This document shows positions 20,522-32,520 of a stretch of DNA of 64,000 bases, one piece after another (position 1 is the stretch's first letter; each line of letters starts with the position of its first letter). Source of the DNA: Dipteris shenzhenensis (lineage: Eukaryota; Polypodiophyta; Polypodiopsida; Gleicheniales). The notes under the pieces were generated by a model, which saw only the letters and a list, made by a program, of their open reading frames with translations, had not been told where the DNA came from and did not search any database. A program made the position numbers and the translations under genes. Location: the NCBI GenBank assembly GCA_047967505.1, contig CM106538.1. The stretch is one strand, 5' to 3'.

Positions 20522-21106
20522 TCACACCCCTTTCATGGGAATGTCCTTCCTCTGTGTCAAACCAAGAGCTTGTTGGTGTTTCTCAAAAAGCACTTTATTG
20601 AGTGGTTTGGTGAAGATATCTGCAACATTCTCTTTGCTATCACAATGCTGTGGTGTGATGTCACCAAGTAATACTCTTTCTCTGATGAATGCTTGAGCCA
20701 ATTGATTATCACAGTATATTGTTGTTGGATTTGACTCATCAAAGTAATATGTTTCTAACAATAGTCTTTTGAGCCATATAGCCTCACATGCACCTATAGT
20801 GAGTGCTCTATATTCTGCTTCAGTTGAAGATAAAGAAATAGTTGGCTGTTTATTTGACAACCATGATATAGCACCTTGACTAAGGAAAAATGCATATCCC
20901 TGTGTCGATCTCCTAATCTCATGATCTCCGGCATAGTCACTGTCACAGTATCCATGCAACCTTGGATGACTTCCTTTGTATTCTATTCCAAACTGTCTTG
21001 TACCTCTGATGTATCTCAAGACCCTTTTGGATGCATTCCAATGAGATTGTTTTGGATTTGCCATAAATTGTGCAAGTGGACTTACTGCATAAAAAGTTCT
21101 GGTCAT
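20522..21106 (-). pseudogene. Copia RNase H and polyprotein C-terminus
   Basis: A 194-codon open frame holds the complete copia RNase H: HGYCDSDYAGD (Asp), SLSSTEAEYRAL (Glu), TTIYCDNQLA (Asp) and the C-terminal VADIFTKPLNKVLF. All catalytic acids are present. It would degrade the RNA strand during reverse transcription. The frame is separated from RT by about 90 bp containing a stop. Confidence 0.93.
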
Positions 21107-21198
21107 GTGATAGTCAGATATATAAGTGATTCGATGAGATGCCTATAGTACCTATCATTGATTGCAGGCTTTTCTAAATCTTTAGTAAGTTTCAAACT

Positions 21199-21964
21199 CT
21201 ATTCCATGGGAGTGGCTACAATCTTGCAATCTGCCATATGAAACTTCTTCAGGAGACTGTCAACATACTTGAGCTGACTCATGAAAGCATTGTCTGAATC
21301 TCTCCAAAACTCAATTCCAAGACAATAGTGCATAAGTACAAGATCTTTCATGTCGAACTCTGCAGCAGATAAGTCTTGTTTTAGATTTTTTATGAACCTA
21401 TCCTTACTTCTAGTCACAATCAAATCATCTACGTACAAAAGTGCATTAGTAATGTCTTCCCCTTGAACTTTATAATAGAGAGTATGATCTGCATTGGACT
21501 TCATGTATCCCAGATCAACAAAATACTTGTCGATTCTACTATACCAACTTTTGGGTGCTTGCTTTAAGCCATAGAGACTTTTCTTAAGAGGGCAAACCTT
21601 ATTCTCCTTTCCTAGTTCAACATAACTTGTTGGTGGTTGCATGTAGACTTCCTCGTCCAGGTAACCATTGAGAAATGCATTCTTGACATCAAGCTGGTAC
21701 ACATTCCATCTGTTGAGTGTCGCTAGTGATTTCAAGAACTGTATGGAATCCATCTTTGCTACTGGACCATAATTCTCATCATAATCTTGACCATATTGTT
21801 GTGCAAATCCTTTTGGAACTAGTCTGGCTTTGTATCTTTGAATACTTCCATCTGGATTGTACTTCACTTTGTATACTCATTTGTTTGCTATGGCCTTCTT
21901 TCTTGGTGGAAGGTCGCATAATTCCCAAGATTGTTCTTGTACAAAGCATCCATTTCTTCATTCA
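21199..21964 (-). pseudogene. Copia reverse transcriptase
   Basis: The frame encodes ARLVPKGFAQQYGQDYDENY, then QLDVKNAFLNGYLDEEVYM (first Asp), KKSLYGLKQAPKSWY and the active site LLYVDDLIVT with the YVDD box. A frameshift near 21870 separates the start of the domain, visible in an adjacent frame. Catalytic residues are intact, but upstream breaks would prevent expression as a polyprotein. Confidence 0.93.
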
Positions 21965-22469
21965 TAGCAGTTTGCCATTCTGGCTTGTCTACTACGTCTT
22001 TGAAGTCACTGGCTCTTCTGTAGCCATGATGGTAGTCATAAGAGCATAATTGTGGTTTCAACCTGAGTTGCTTTGCCTTTTTGAGAATAGGTCAATCTCG
22101 CTAGTGATCTACTTTCCCTCTTAGACCATTTGAGCTGCCATGGCTCTGCTTGGGGTGTTTCTGGCAATTCTTACTCTTCTTCATTAACTTTTTATGTAGA
22201 TGACTGTGAAATCAGTGCGTCTATCTCTTGTGTATTTGAGGTTTTCCATTCCGATTCCTCATCAAATATTACATCTTTGGAGATAATGACCTTGCGCTTG
22301 ATGGGATCATACAACTTGTATGCTTTGCTTTCTTCACTCTAGCCAACCATGATGCATTTATGTGACTTCACATCCAATTTCCTACGAATGATCATCATGT
22401 ATGTGGGCATATGCTATGCAACAAAATATGCGGAGATGCCCAATGTGTGGCCTATGTCCAGTAAATGCT
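21965..22469 (-). pseudogene. Decayed linker between copia integrase and RT
   Basis: Around 500 bp that should encode the integrase C-terminal region and linker. Fragments are readable only in short pieces in changing frames (for example an HKCIMVG-like phrase near 22350). Confidence 0.5.
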
Positions 22470-23129
22470 TCATAAGGCGTCATACACTATATACGGCTCG
22501 GTAGGAAGTCGATTAAGCAAGTAGTTTGCAGTGGCTTTTGCTTCTACCCAATACTGATTCGGAAGATGCTTCTCACTAAGCATTGCTCTAGCACTGTCTG
22601 CTAAAGTACCATTCTTCCTTTCAGCTCTTGCATTTTGCTGAGGAGTATCTGCACAAGTGAATTGTCTTCGAATGTTGTGACTTCTGCAAAAGTTCATGAA
22701 TGTTGAAGACATGTATTCACCTCCTCTATCTGATCTCATGACTTTGATCTTTTTGCCTCTCTGGTTTTCTACCATGGCTTTGAATTCTTGAAATTTGGAA
22801 TACACTTCAGATTTCTCTTTCAAAAAGTAGACCCAACAATATCTGTTGTAGTCGTCGATGATGAAAGTTTAGTAAAGTAAACCATTGATGTTGCAGATTT
22901 GGGCATAACCCCATACATCTATATGTATCAAATCAAGAATACCTCATGCTCGAGAGATAACTTTTGCCGAAATTGGTTCCCTTTTTTTTGCTGAAGCAGC
23001 ATGCTTCACAAACTTTTCCAAGAGACTGTAGCTTAGAATCCCAATTTCCATATTTTTATTCCTGTGATCTAGCAAGCTCTTAAAATTGACATGGCCATAT
23101 CTCTTGTGCCATTTTGCAGATAGTGGCAT
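22470..23129 (-). pseudogene. Copia integrase
   Basis: The zinc-binding part is in 22944-23129 (WHKRYGHVNFKSL, then FVKHAASAKKREPIS, in which the expected CxxC is degraded). The catalytic core is in 22470-22823: [18 protein letters not shown] (Asp), [19 protein letters not shown] (Glu block, equivalent to the usual QNGVAERKN) and [15 protein letters not shown]. Stops and shifts occur near 22830-22940. It would have inserted the cDNA and created the 5-bp duplication. Confidence 0.9.
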
Positions 23130-23560
23130 CTATTGTGGTTGAGCTGACATGGCATGCAAATCTGGTAGTGTAGCTAGCATTCTGTACAAGCGTCCTTCCT
23201 TGACTCCTTTTCCTACTAGCTGAAATCTTCTAGATTTGTCTCTGATAGTGCATTCATCTCCATCAAAGATGACTCGATAGTTGTGTTTCGTCATTTGACC
23301 TACTGACAAGAGGTTCTTGCTGAGCTTTAGAATGTAGAGTACATCTGTAACCAATCCTTTCGTACCAATGAAATTGTTCATAGGGATAATGCCTGTCCCT
23401 TGAATTGGATTCGGTGTATTATCTGCTATGTAGATGGCATTCTTTAGACCTTCTAATGGTTTCATCTCTGTGAACCATTCCTAATGATTTGTCATATGAG
23501 ATGATGCACTGCTGTCGATGTACCAAGAATCCTAATCTGCTTGGTTAACTTGAGCTAAAA
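23130..23560 (-). pseudogene. Copia protease and linker
   Basis: The protease site reads WYIDSSASSHMTNH near 23490-23530, where related elements have DSGAS, so the catalytic glycine is lost. After a stop the open frame 23130-23465 continues (IPMNNFIGTKGLVTDVLYIL, LSKNLLSVGQMTKHNY), the standard region before the integrase. Confidence 0.82.
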
Positions 23561-23599
23561 TCCTCTTTTGTATTGAAATCAACGTCTAGATACACTATA

Positions 23600-24864
23600 T
23601 CAGTTTTTTGCATTTCTTCGTTTGCAAGAAACATATTCCCATGTTCATTTGCAAAATGACTGTGATTAGAATGTCCACCATGATGATTTCCTCTGCCGTG
23701 GAAATTCCTCGATTGCTACTAGATTGACCGCCTTGGTTGTTCTACTTCTTGCGATGGCAATTTCTTTCAAAGTGTGCAAACTTATGGTAGTAGTTGCACT
23801 GGATCTTTGACACGTTGGTGGATGCATTCTCTCATCCTTGGAATATTCCTCAACTGGAATGATTTCCTCTTTGCTGATTCTGATGTTGCTAAGGATGATG
23901 CTGATGTTGATTTTGGCTTTGTTGCTGATGATGACCACATTCCCTACAATGTCATTGTACATGAGTTCTAATTGCCTCTTGCTTTAGTGGCCTGATTATT
24001 GGGAAAGACTATCTATGTTGTTTCCCATTGTGGCATCCTCTTCCTCTTCAATAGATGGGAGTCCATTGAAGATTTACATACCTATAGTGCCAGCCTCAAC
24101 CTCAGCTTCTATCTGAAGCTACGAATGCCTAGTCATTAGAATGACCTTTGCATGCATGAATGGCTTGATTCTTGAGTTCTTCACCAAGTAAGACTGACTG
24201 AAGTTCTTCGAGTGTCGAAATTTGCCATTGGATGGCAATACTGGATGGCAATACTCTGGACTAGATTCTCGTTTCCCTTGCCTAGTCCATTCAAGATGAC
24301 TTGAACCATTTTTGCTAGATTCATGGTCTCTCCTGCTACTACGAGTTGATTGTTGTTGGTCTTTGATTCTGAGTACGTAAGCATGACCGATTTTGCTACT
24401 ATTGCGGAAACTCTAGTTGATTTGGTTTCTCAGTGTGAGAATCCTGGAAGTGTTCTTGGACTCGTAGAGAGCTATGAACATATCCCATGCTTCTTTTGAT
24501 GTCTTGACAGTGTTGAGTTGTCCTAGCATGACATCTTGCACAATTTGCTTAATCAGATGATATGCATACTTATCTTTCTTATCCCATTCTACCTGTGCTC
24601 GAGCAATGGCAGGATCTACTAAGGTGCCAAAACTGCTGGTGTAGCTAGATATCTCATTGTAGATCCCGCTACTAGTGCTGTGACAACAGGTGGAGTAGAG
24701 CTACTATTGGCTGGACCATCCAATGGTCTAGGTGTAGATCGATCGACATACTCCCATTTGTCTTGAAGCACAAGAATGGTTTTCATTCAGTATTTCCATG
24801 TGCTGTAATTGGAGTTGTCTAGCTTAGTAGATGCCTCTAGATTGAGGTTACTAGTCGTAGACAT
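23600..24864 (-). pseudogene. Copia gag
   Basis: Gag starts at ATG 24864-24862 (MSTTSNLNLEASTKLDNSN, then YSTWKY) and meets a stop within about 26 codons. Later parts appear as MNLAKMVQVILNGLGKGNEN, and the nucleocapsid knuckle CNYYHKFAHFERNC at about 23750-23790, whose second Cys has become Tyr. At least five breaks are visible. Confidence 0.8.
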
Positions 24865-27298
24865 GGTGTAAGAAATGTACTCAAAGTGTCGTGAAAATCA
24901 CCATCTGTATCAACCGCAAAACATTGACTATGGCAAGTGAAATCTGAATTGTCAGTGAAGGTAGAACTACAATATATAATCCAATTTGAATTACAAGGCC
25001 TGTGGTAAATGATGCCGAGAATAGCCAAGAGGCTTTACAAGACTGAAATAAAGTGCACAATCCCATGAAATAGCAGAATAGGCTTTACAATGATGGCATG
25101 TGTGTGTGAAATCAAATTATGTGCTATCTACCCCACTGATCAATTGGCAATGCCTCTGAACACTTTGAAGTCTACTCTCACTAAACTAATGAACGTCAAG
25201 TTTCAGGTAATGTGATGATGTGAAACCGTATGTGAGTATAGGGACTGACTCTGAGTAGGAGCTAGTTGGGAAATTTGGCCATGGCTTAGATTGGCAACTT
25301 GGAGAAATTCAAAGCCCTTTTAAAGTGTCTCCTCTATGGCAATCTAGTCTACTCTGATCTAGATCTATACTAATTGTTGATCGATGAAAGAACAACAAAT
25401 AATTTCTTTTCTTTGGTTCTTTTTTATGTGCTGGGTCAGATGCGTCAATGTAGAGGCTGATGTACATGTAGGAAGTGGATTTGTTGGCGAGGCTCAAAAG
25501 TGAGTGATACTTGTGCCAAAATGTGCATGTGATGTAATGAGCACATAGAGCACAAAAAATCAATCATTTCACCTTTTCGTAGCACCATCAAATTCCTCCT
25601 GGATCAAGAGATATGACTTGATCTAGGTGGAGGGGCAAAAAAGAGTGAAATGGTGATGTGGCATTGTGAGTCACATGCAAAAAAAGAAGACTGTGCCTAG
25701 GAAGCATTGTGTGATGATGTGGTGTCAATTGGGTGCACATGTAGTGACTGTGTGTGCCTGGCAGGGAGGTCACTATGCTTGATGATGTGGATGATGATGT
25801 GGCATGTTGACTGGTTAACCTACTGACATGGTAGTTGACTGGGCTAGTTGACATGGCTGAGGTGACCTGGTTGCTAATGTGTCAGTATAGATAAGCATGA
25901 TGTGGCAGTCGACTACCATGTGGATTGCCAAGTGTCACGATAAGATGGTGTGTCACCGTGTGGCTGAGTTGGTGACATGGCCCTAGCGGATTGAGTGCCA
26001 AGTGGCCACTGTATGGTGATGCCACGTGTTGACACCTTGTGGAGATAAGGTCAAAATCTTGCTGGAGTGTCAGAATCTTTCAAAGATTCCATTGACAAGG
26101 ATTCTGTTGGTGGATGAAGGAGCCTCATGGGTCAATGCACCGGTTGTAGCATGTGTGTGCCGCTTGGCATTGAAGAAGTTTTGTCGCCCGTTGTGTGTAG
26201 GAGATCTTTGGCGGGCTTCTCACTGCATGTAGGGAAGGCAAGCATCTATGAGGCTACTAGGAGGACATATGTGGTCGATGGAGGGAGCCATGAGCTCTGC
26301 ATAGATGGCACTTTATGTTTGGAGGTAGAGGTTGGGGGCTCACTGGAGAGCCTTGGAGATGCCCGGGTCTATGTGATGGGATGCTGCAAGTGTTTCAAGG
26401 CTATGCGATTGAAGGAGGCGCCTTTGATGGAGCTCACTAGTTGGCAGTTGGTTGAGCATGAAGAAATTGTTGTCGTCAGCCTGTTTGCTGTGGTCGCTTA
26501 GCATCAATGGAGCCTGGAGCTGCCATTTGATGGAGATCCACGTGAGGAAGAGCTCGTTTGTTGTGCACCATTGTAAAGTCTTGTTGGAGGTGTCATGAGC
26601 AGTGGAAGTCCGCTTGGTCTGCCTATGCAGAGTAGTCACTCATTGGTGGGTTGGAACGATAGGCTACTGGAGCCATGGTCGTAGATGGAGCTCATAGGTT
26701 CTGCTTTGCTTATGGTCGTTGCGACAACCGTGTGCTGGAGTCATGAAGGGTGAGCACAAGGGGATGCAGAGGCTGGTTGTTAAGAGTCAGCTGTGGATGT
26801 CATGATGGAGAAGCCACTCTATCGATAGAGCCAGTTGAAAGCCACCAGCCAGCTAGCTTGCAGAAGTTGGAGACTTGGTCGACCTTCGTTGTGCCATTGT
26901 AGCTAGAGCTGGAAGGAAGGAGTCACCTTGTACGTTGCTCTCTCAAACTTGCTTGATCGAGGTGTGGAGCTTAGTGGCACAGTCCTCAGTTGTGGAGCTT
27001 AGTGGCAAGCTCTCTCTCTCTCTTTCATTGAATAGAGAGTAGACTTATCTCTCTCAACAATCTTAGAGAACTATCTCACAATTTCTTTGTCTCAATGGAA
27101 ACACCTCTCTCTCATATGAATCTCTCACAGAGATGAATAGATCTAATGAGCTATAAGCTCTAAATCAAAGAATAGAAACTCTCTCTCTCAAGGACAGAAT
27201 GAATGGACGAAATTTTATCTCAACAGAAGAGAATGGATGCCACTCAATCGCTCTCTCTTGAACGATGATCTCGATTCCTTAGTGGAAGGCAGAACCAT
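24865..27298 (-). other. Copia 5' leader, 2.4 kb, non-coding
   Basis: The stretch between primer site and gag has no recognisable domain on either strand. The part 25620-26040 is rich in diverged TGATGTGGCA / TGACATGGC motifs. The part 26990-27240 is rich in CTCTCTCT runs. A non-coding insertion could be hidden here, but I see no duplicated borders. Confidence 0.6.
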
Positions 27299-27310
27299 GC
27301 TTTGATACCA
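27299..27310 (-). other. Primer-binding site of the copia element
   Basis: On the minus strand TGGTATCAAAGC follows the 5' LTR directly; it is close to the initiator Met tRNA complement. Confidence 0.88.
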
Positions 27311-27541
27311 TGACAAAATATGAAGAGGGGAGAGGAGAAGAGTGGAGATGAGGAGAGAGGGCATATCTAGAGAGCATACCACAAATGACCAATTGTACAC
27401 TAGATTTAGTTAAAAACGTAGAATATATACAAAACCATTTAGAGTTAAGGTTAGGGAATCTAGCCCTTTCCTTTATAGCACTCTATATGTGTTAGTGCTA
27501 TGCACATATAATCACATGATGTTGAGCGTGGTCTCTCAACA
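27311..27541 (-). repeat. 5' LTR of the copia element
   Basis: 231-bp partner of 20205-20433, followed by the ATGGG duplication. Confidence 0.95.
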
Positions 27542-27546
27542 ATGGG

Positions 27547-28289
27547 ACCCTCACAAGAACCTGCTGTGCTCAAAGGGAAGGATGAGGCTCGTTGGGTTCC
27601 GAAATGCATCCCCTAAATCTCATCCTTTCCTTCTACTTTGACACCAACACTCAACACAGTAGACCCACGAGAACCTGTCCCTAAAATGATGACAGACCCA
27701 CAAGAACCTCCGTTATTCCTGTGCTGCAACCACCGGATGAAAATACTAACTCCCTCACAACAATCTTTGGATCTTGATAGATTCCTGCAAGTTTATGCTA
27801 AGCTTCAAGTAGTGCTACAATCAGTTAAAGAAGGCACCAATGAACAAGCAACACCACTTTTGCAAGCTTCCCAAACACTCTTTATAGGCACGCTAAGCAA
27901 GTACGCCACATGGAGAGATGCAAGGTATTCTAAATCTTAAGGTTTTCAATCCATCATCCATGCACGGGGTTTAGGTGAGAATAGAGAGTCAACATCATAG
28001 GTAAGAAGAGGGTATGGTCCATGCCACATTATCTTCTGCCATTCCTTGTCAAGTCCTCCACTCCATGGGTTCAGTCCATCTCCACTAGGTGACTAGGCTC
28101 CACAGGTTCACTCACAATCAATTCACCAAGTCACTCACTCACCAACACATGGCTAGGGTCACATCATAATACTTTCAACTTCCACAGCCACATCATCCAT
28201 ACCACTTCACATGCACTTGCACACACTTAGGTGAAGCCTAGAGAAGTTTGTTAGGTAGTCAAATTCCTCATCAGAGCCCATAAAATTGA
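27547..28289. other. Unassigned sequence right of the copia element
   Basis: Contains one 100-codon plus frame (27638-27940) with no known match and C/A-rich sequence with short TCACTCACC-type repeats. It probably continues 19861-20199. Confidence 0.4.
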
Positions 28290-28663
28290 GTTACTGCTAT
28301 AACAATAACATAACGAGACTAATAATTCGACAACTGACTACTTTGTTGCATTGCTATACGAATAATGCAATGATTCCCCACCCGTTGCTCTAAATATAAA
28401 GCCAGCACTACCATATTAATGCCACCCACTACTTTATTGATAACGGCCCCATCTCTAATATAGTGATACGCCATCCCACTAACGCCGATCGTTGCTTTAA
28501 TAAAGCTAATCGATGCTACAATAATGCTTATGCTGCTTTATTAATGCTGAGTCCGTGCTATATTTTCTTGCTAAATGCCAATCGCTGCACTATTGCTAAA
28601 GCTAACTGGCTGCTTTAACAGGTCCCCTATATAAACATCCACCCTCATTCTGAAGGACCTCAC
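28290..28663 (+). promoter_or_regulatory. AT-rich repeat block with TATA box
   Basis: A string of diverged units around GCTTTATTAATGCT, TGCTACAATAATGCT and TGCTTTAATAAAGCTAAT (28370-28620) precedes CCCTATATAAACAT (28626-28639). This looks like a promoter, LTR U3 or leader feeding the frames that start at 28664. Inference only. Confidence 0.4.
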
Positions 28664-31600
28664 TTGCACTTGTACAGAAACTCTGCCAAATTTTCTTTCA
28701 AATTCTTTATCGCTGTCAAACACTCTCGAAATCACTTTCGCTCAACATCACATTGCATGTCCACCACCTCCTCGCACTCCATCAGCATCCATGACCTCTT
28801 TTTCACTGAAGAACTAATCAATGAAGTGTCATCTACCGTCCCCCACTCTGCCACACATTCATCTTCACATACCATCTCCGTGCCACTACCCAATCAGATG
28901 GAGCAGGAACATTATGCTTAGGAAGCCACCCACGAGCTCGAATCCTCAACACTCAACCACTTGTATGCTCTGCAAGCGCCGCATCCTAGACACCGCTGAT
29001 GTCCGAAACTTTTCATTGCATGTGGTCTAGTCACCCAATTCTCACCTCTTGGGCAAGACTGGCTTGAACAGCTATAGGGGTTGGTGATCCATTCACAGTT
29101 CAAATGCAATGCCAAACTTTACCGGCTCTACTATCAAAATGACGTAGCCTACTAGGCGCTCTAACACCCAGAGGTGGTGCCTTACATCCGACCAGTGGGA
29201 CTGCAAATGGTCACCAACAACTGATTTCCCTGCCACCTCAATTCTCCGCTAGGCAGTGGAATTCATCAACTGTTTCAATCAAGCGACATGCACCACCAAC
29301 TAGCTACATGCTGACGGAGATTATCATTACTACCGATTCATGGTAGAAATAGTTTAGCACGCCTTCAATCTCCTGGGACACCCCCTACCATTTGCCAAGC
29401 TACGGGCTGTGGAGAAGCAGTTGGCCATAGTGGTCGACTACAATTCAAAAGTACACATGGGAGGAGTCCCCATCAACCTCATCAAGGACGTAGCACTGGC
29501 TCGGATAGCTCGCGCTATCACCTTATTAGTGTAGATCTAGCTCACAGAGCATCGCACCGTGGTGCTTCCAAATTTTCTGGCTCATCTCCACAAGCCTGAA
29601 CCCACAAATCGGGCCGATTTCTTCTACACAGAAATCATCAGTATCTGCATGCATGCATGCATGGCAAAAAGATCGGAAACCCAATGTTCTTGATGCCCAT
29701 CATACAACACCTATCCGATGATCCCATTTCGGATGATTATGGTGATGCAAAAAGAGACATTGGTCTACTCGTAGCTCCCTCCACCAGATTGATGTCGAAA
29801 AGCCCTCATCGAAAAGGAGAAGAGATGAGCAAAGCAAGAAGGTACAAGAGGAAGTAGCTGCCAAAAAGCAGCAAGGCGAAGAGGCTGCACACAGACTTCG
29901 GGAGGAAGAGGAGGCCCAAAGACAATGGGAAGTGGCCCAAAAATAGCGACAGGACCTCCAACTGCAAGAGGAAATCGAACGGCTCCGCACAGAGGAAGAG
30001 TAGAAGAAGCCTGCAGATATTGCTGAATGTCTGTGTCATGAACATAAGTTGAAGAGGCCTAATTGGCCAAGGAGAAGACATAACGGATCTTACACAGGAG
30101 CCACAAGAGCCCAACCCCCATTGACCACCTACATCTACCCCAAGCTAGCAGCCTCTCCAACCCCCATTCTCCCTAATGTCTGTTAGTAGGCCATGGAGTT
30201 TTGCACCTCTAGTGCCTACACTTCACCCTCACTTCACAAGAGGAGTACAAAAAGTTGTTAATGGAAGACAACAAGGATGCAAGCAAGGAGATGGCCTTCA
30301 TGGACTCCATCATGGCTTTGACATCCACTGCCAAGAACATTCTCCAATGGGACAAGAAATTTTAATGTGACACAACTTCATCGCATTACAAACCCACGAA
30401 AGGCTCCAATAGATGGAAGTAGCTCTCCAAAAGGAGAAAGCAGAGCACCTAATGGTAGAGGCTAGGGGGCTCCAAGCAATTGAAGTCAGTAAGAAGTTGG
30501 AACAAGAGCTCTAATGGACTCAAGAAGACCTGGCCATAGAACACTCCCACACCGATACCCTCCAGATAGACTTCGAGGCTTTATAGAGACAAGCCATGCT
30601 GGACCAACAGTAGCATGCCCGAGTCACGGAGGAAGAAAGAGCCCTAGAGCTCAAGTGTAGCACTAGGCCACACTAATATACTAGCTATATGTAGCTGCCC
30701 AACAACGTGAACAACAAATCCTTATAGTCTAGGTGGACCTCCATGTAGCTCGAGCGCCAACCCTTCCACAAGAAGAACCGGGTCTTATCCCCACGAGAGG
30801 TTGCTAGAAGTGTCATTCCGTGCCTCCATCCTTTGTTTCACCTCACGCATCGTCCGTGAAACATTTACCTACTTCTTACACATAGTAGCCGCCGCCGTTC
30901 TCCCACACGATATACTTTTTGGACAACACCCTCACACTGGATGACCTTGAAGAGGTTTTTTGCCACTCTACCACCCAAGCCCATCCAATCATTGCTATGG
31001 TGTATTTCCATGAGGATATAGTCTTGGATGTTGATATGGACATCCTCACACTCTTTTACCACCCCGTTGCATATAACGCCATGGCATGGACTTGAGTGTT
31101 ACAGGACTCCGTAGACTTCACCATGGCTATGCCTCTTCTAGATATCATCAAGCCCTTAGCCTTAGAAGACCCTTGCAATCCAAAAATCCTTTGTAAAAGT
31201 CTTGAAAGGATGCAAGGTTATGGTAGAAATGATGCCAAGTTTATATTCCACCGCTTGTTCAGGACAGCTAGTGAAAGATATCCCCCTATCGGCATCATCA
31301 TATTGTACAATAATATACCCCAAGCCCTTCAAAACATGATTCAAACTGGCATAAGTTAGTTTGATGATTCACATGTGGCATACCCTACCAATGTACAACT
31401 CGATGATATGGATGCGGCTTGGAACCTTTTTTCTTCGGCCCCACAACTGCCATTGCCCTTACATCCTAACACAACACTTGGCATAGGCCCCAACTCTACT
31501 GTCATGGGGATCCACACAAGAACAGGCCCACCTCATAGCCCCCCACATCACAGCATGGCACAACGGACACGTAATATCAACCTCTTGAGCAGGAGGGACC

Positions 31601-32450
31601 AGAAGACATGGGGACCAAACATTGGTACAACATACGCAAACCCATGCTCTTCTCAGATGTGTAAGGGACCTATGAAGAAGAGGGTCAAGAAGAAGTGGAC
31701 CAACACCCACAGGATGAACACCAACAACTATAAGATGAAGAAGACCAACAACTATAGGACACCACTCCCGACCATGATACATGGTATAATGCTATTACTT
31801 CTTTCCGTATGGTCGAGGATGTGGCGGACATCAATAGATGAAAAGGAAAGCTGTAGAATTTCCACCTCACCTGTAAAGACATCATGGAGGTGCGAGCTCA
31901 TTGAGCTCATCCAACGCAGCTTCTAGAAATGGCAGTAAGGGAATGCTCGGTATACATGGGGCGGATACAGCCGGCTAGACTACAACCAAGTACCTCGCAC
32001 AGACATTGATGCAGGTCTACAACCTCAATGGCGGATCCCATTTTTCGAAGCACACAACATTTAGGCGAACATACCATTGCGCAGGCCTAGAACAGCAGAT
32101 CAACCCCCCTTACGTGCCACTATGTCCGGATGGAGTTGGCCGAATTTTGAAAAGATGCAAACATTAGATCCAAATATAGCATACAACTTACCACGGTTTG
32201 ACTTTTCAAAAGTTGGCTCTTTCTTAGCACTGGCTGCTCAGATGGAGGAGTTTAACAATACTTTCACCTTAGTCCCTAATCTTATAGTAATTGCAATTTG
32301 CTATGATGCATTTCTTTCAACTGCTGATCCGTTTGCTAAGGGACCTTCTTGCTACAATGCATTTCTTCCAACTTGCTACTATGATGCATTTCTTCCGACT
32401 ATTGATCCTTTTGCTAAGGGACCTACTTGCACTCGCTCTGCCGGCTAAAG
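28664..32450 (+). pseudogene. Decayed plus-strand coding block of unknown type
   Basis: Long readable stretches in shifting plus frames suggest one or two old coding regions. These include an N-terminal frame (28664-28921), VEKQLAIVVDYNSKVHMGGV near 29410, a Glu/Arg-rich coiled-coil-like segment (29820-30050), KKLLMEDNKDASKEMAFMD near 30250, a frame at 31096-31359 and one at 32077-32448. No RT, protease or integrase motif was found. It could be the gag-like half of an old retroelement or another plant repeat; I cannot assign it. Confidence 0.4.
32302..32430. repeat. 78-bp spaced direct repeat within a frame
   Basis: TATGATGCATTTCTT... recurs at 32302 and 32380, encoding YDAFLSTADPFAKGP and YDAFLPTIDPFAKGP in the same frame. 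A shorter third piece (YNAFLPTC) lies between them. Confidence 0.8.
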
Positions 32451-32520
32451 AGTATCATCAGTGGCTCTATACCGAAATTGTATTCAACTTGAATGAGGGT
32501 CCCTTATTCCCTTAGGTAAT

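Larger units (their letters stand above)
20205..27541 (-). mobile_element. Full-length Ty1/copia retrotransposon, decayed
   Basis: LTRs of 229 and 231 bp, TG...CA ends, ATGGG duplication (20200-20204 and 27542-27546), a primer site at the right and a polypurine tract at the left. Domain order on the minus strand is gag, protease, integrase, RT, RNase H, which is diagnostic for copia. The LTRs differ by about 6-7% (hand count). Multiple stops and frameshifts interrupt the polyprotein. The leader before gag is unusually long (2.4 kb). Confidence 0.96.

Noticed and set aside
28664-32450. Endogenous pararetrovirus
   Set aside because: A coiled-coil-like region was suggestive, but no movement-protein, coat zinc-finger, RT or RNase H motif was found.
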